Below are positions 6,246 to 6,247 of a DNA stretch of 6,247 nt, in pieces (positions within the stretch are counted from its first letter, which is position 1; every line of letters starts with the position of its first letter). Made by a program: the position numbers and the translations under genes. The notes under the pieces were generated by a model, which was given only the letters and a program-made list of their open reading frames with translations, had not been told where the DNA came from and ran no database searches. Source of the DNA: Candidatus Firestoneibacteriota bacterium (GTDB taxonomy: Bacteria > Oederibacteriota > JAAXVQ01); NCBI GenBank assembly GCA_013335425.1, contig JAAXVQ010000036.1:4763-11009 (forward strand), given 5' to 3'.

Positions 6246-6247
6246 CC
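6217..6247. repeat. Perfect 9-bp inverted repeat at the window edge
   Basis: GGCACCCGC (6217-6225) is the exact reverse complement of GCGGGTGCC (6239-6247), with a 13-base loop, and the repeat ends at the last base given. It lies inside the - strand coding region, so it is not a terminator of that gene. It could form an mRNA hairpin, be chance, or mark a fold-back or assembly break at a contig end. Confidence 0.5.

Overview
The window is one compact block of co-directional glycan-related genes on the + strand, closed by a convergent partial gene on the - strand. The protein set (two GT4 glycosyltransferases, a thymidylate-kinase-like P-loop kinase, a COG3379-type AlkP-superfamily phosphodiesterase, a membrane-anchored beta-rich protein and a GNAT protein) is typical of exopolysaccharide, O-antigen or glycolipid loci in environmental Gram-negative or uncultured bacteria. 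There are no rRNA, tRNA or housekeeping genes, so the phylum cannot be fixed. The DNA is moderately GC-rich, with Shine-Dalgarno-like motifs before several starts. I see no phage, transposon, CRISPR or RNA gene.

Layout. Bases 3-848 hold the 3' part of a GT4 glycosyltransferase that begins upstream of the window. 898-1944 is a second, divergent GT4. A 10-codon mini-ORF (1941-1973) bridges it by stop/start overlaps to a thymidylate-kinase-like gene (1973-2638). This is followed after 3 bases by a phosphodiesterase/phosphohydrolase (2642-4090). Its stop overlaps the start of a single-pass membrane protein with a predicted beta-sandwich domain (4083-4841). A two-part GNAT-family protein (4872-6053, start uncertain) ends the run. 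On the - strand, 6075-6245 is the C-terminal 56 codons of a further gene that converges on it, 21 bases away, with a weak hairpin in the junction. No stretch above 300 bases lacks a gene.

How the genes may work together (inference). The GT4 enzymes would add sugars to a lipid-linked or nucleotide-activated acceptor. The kinase and the phosphodiesterase would make or break a phosphate-containing intermediate. The membrane protein could hold or recognise the product at the inner membrane. The GNAT protein could acylate an amino sugar or, less likely, add an amino acid. Tight spacing and overlaps from 1924 to 4841 argue for one translationally coupled transcript. The most unusual points are the kinase that lacks the dTMP-binding motif, the translational coupling of a soluble AlkP-superfamily enzyme to a membrane-anchored beta-domain protein, and the two mini-ORFs at gene junctions.
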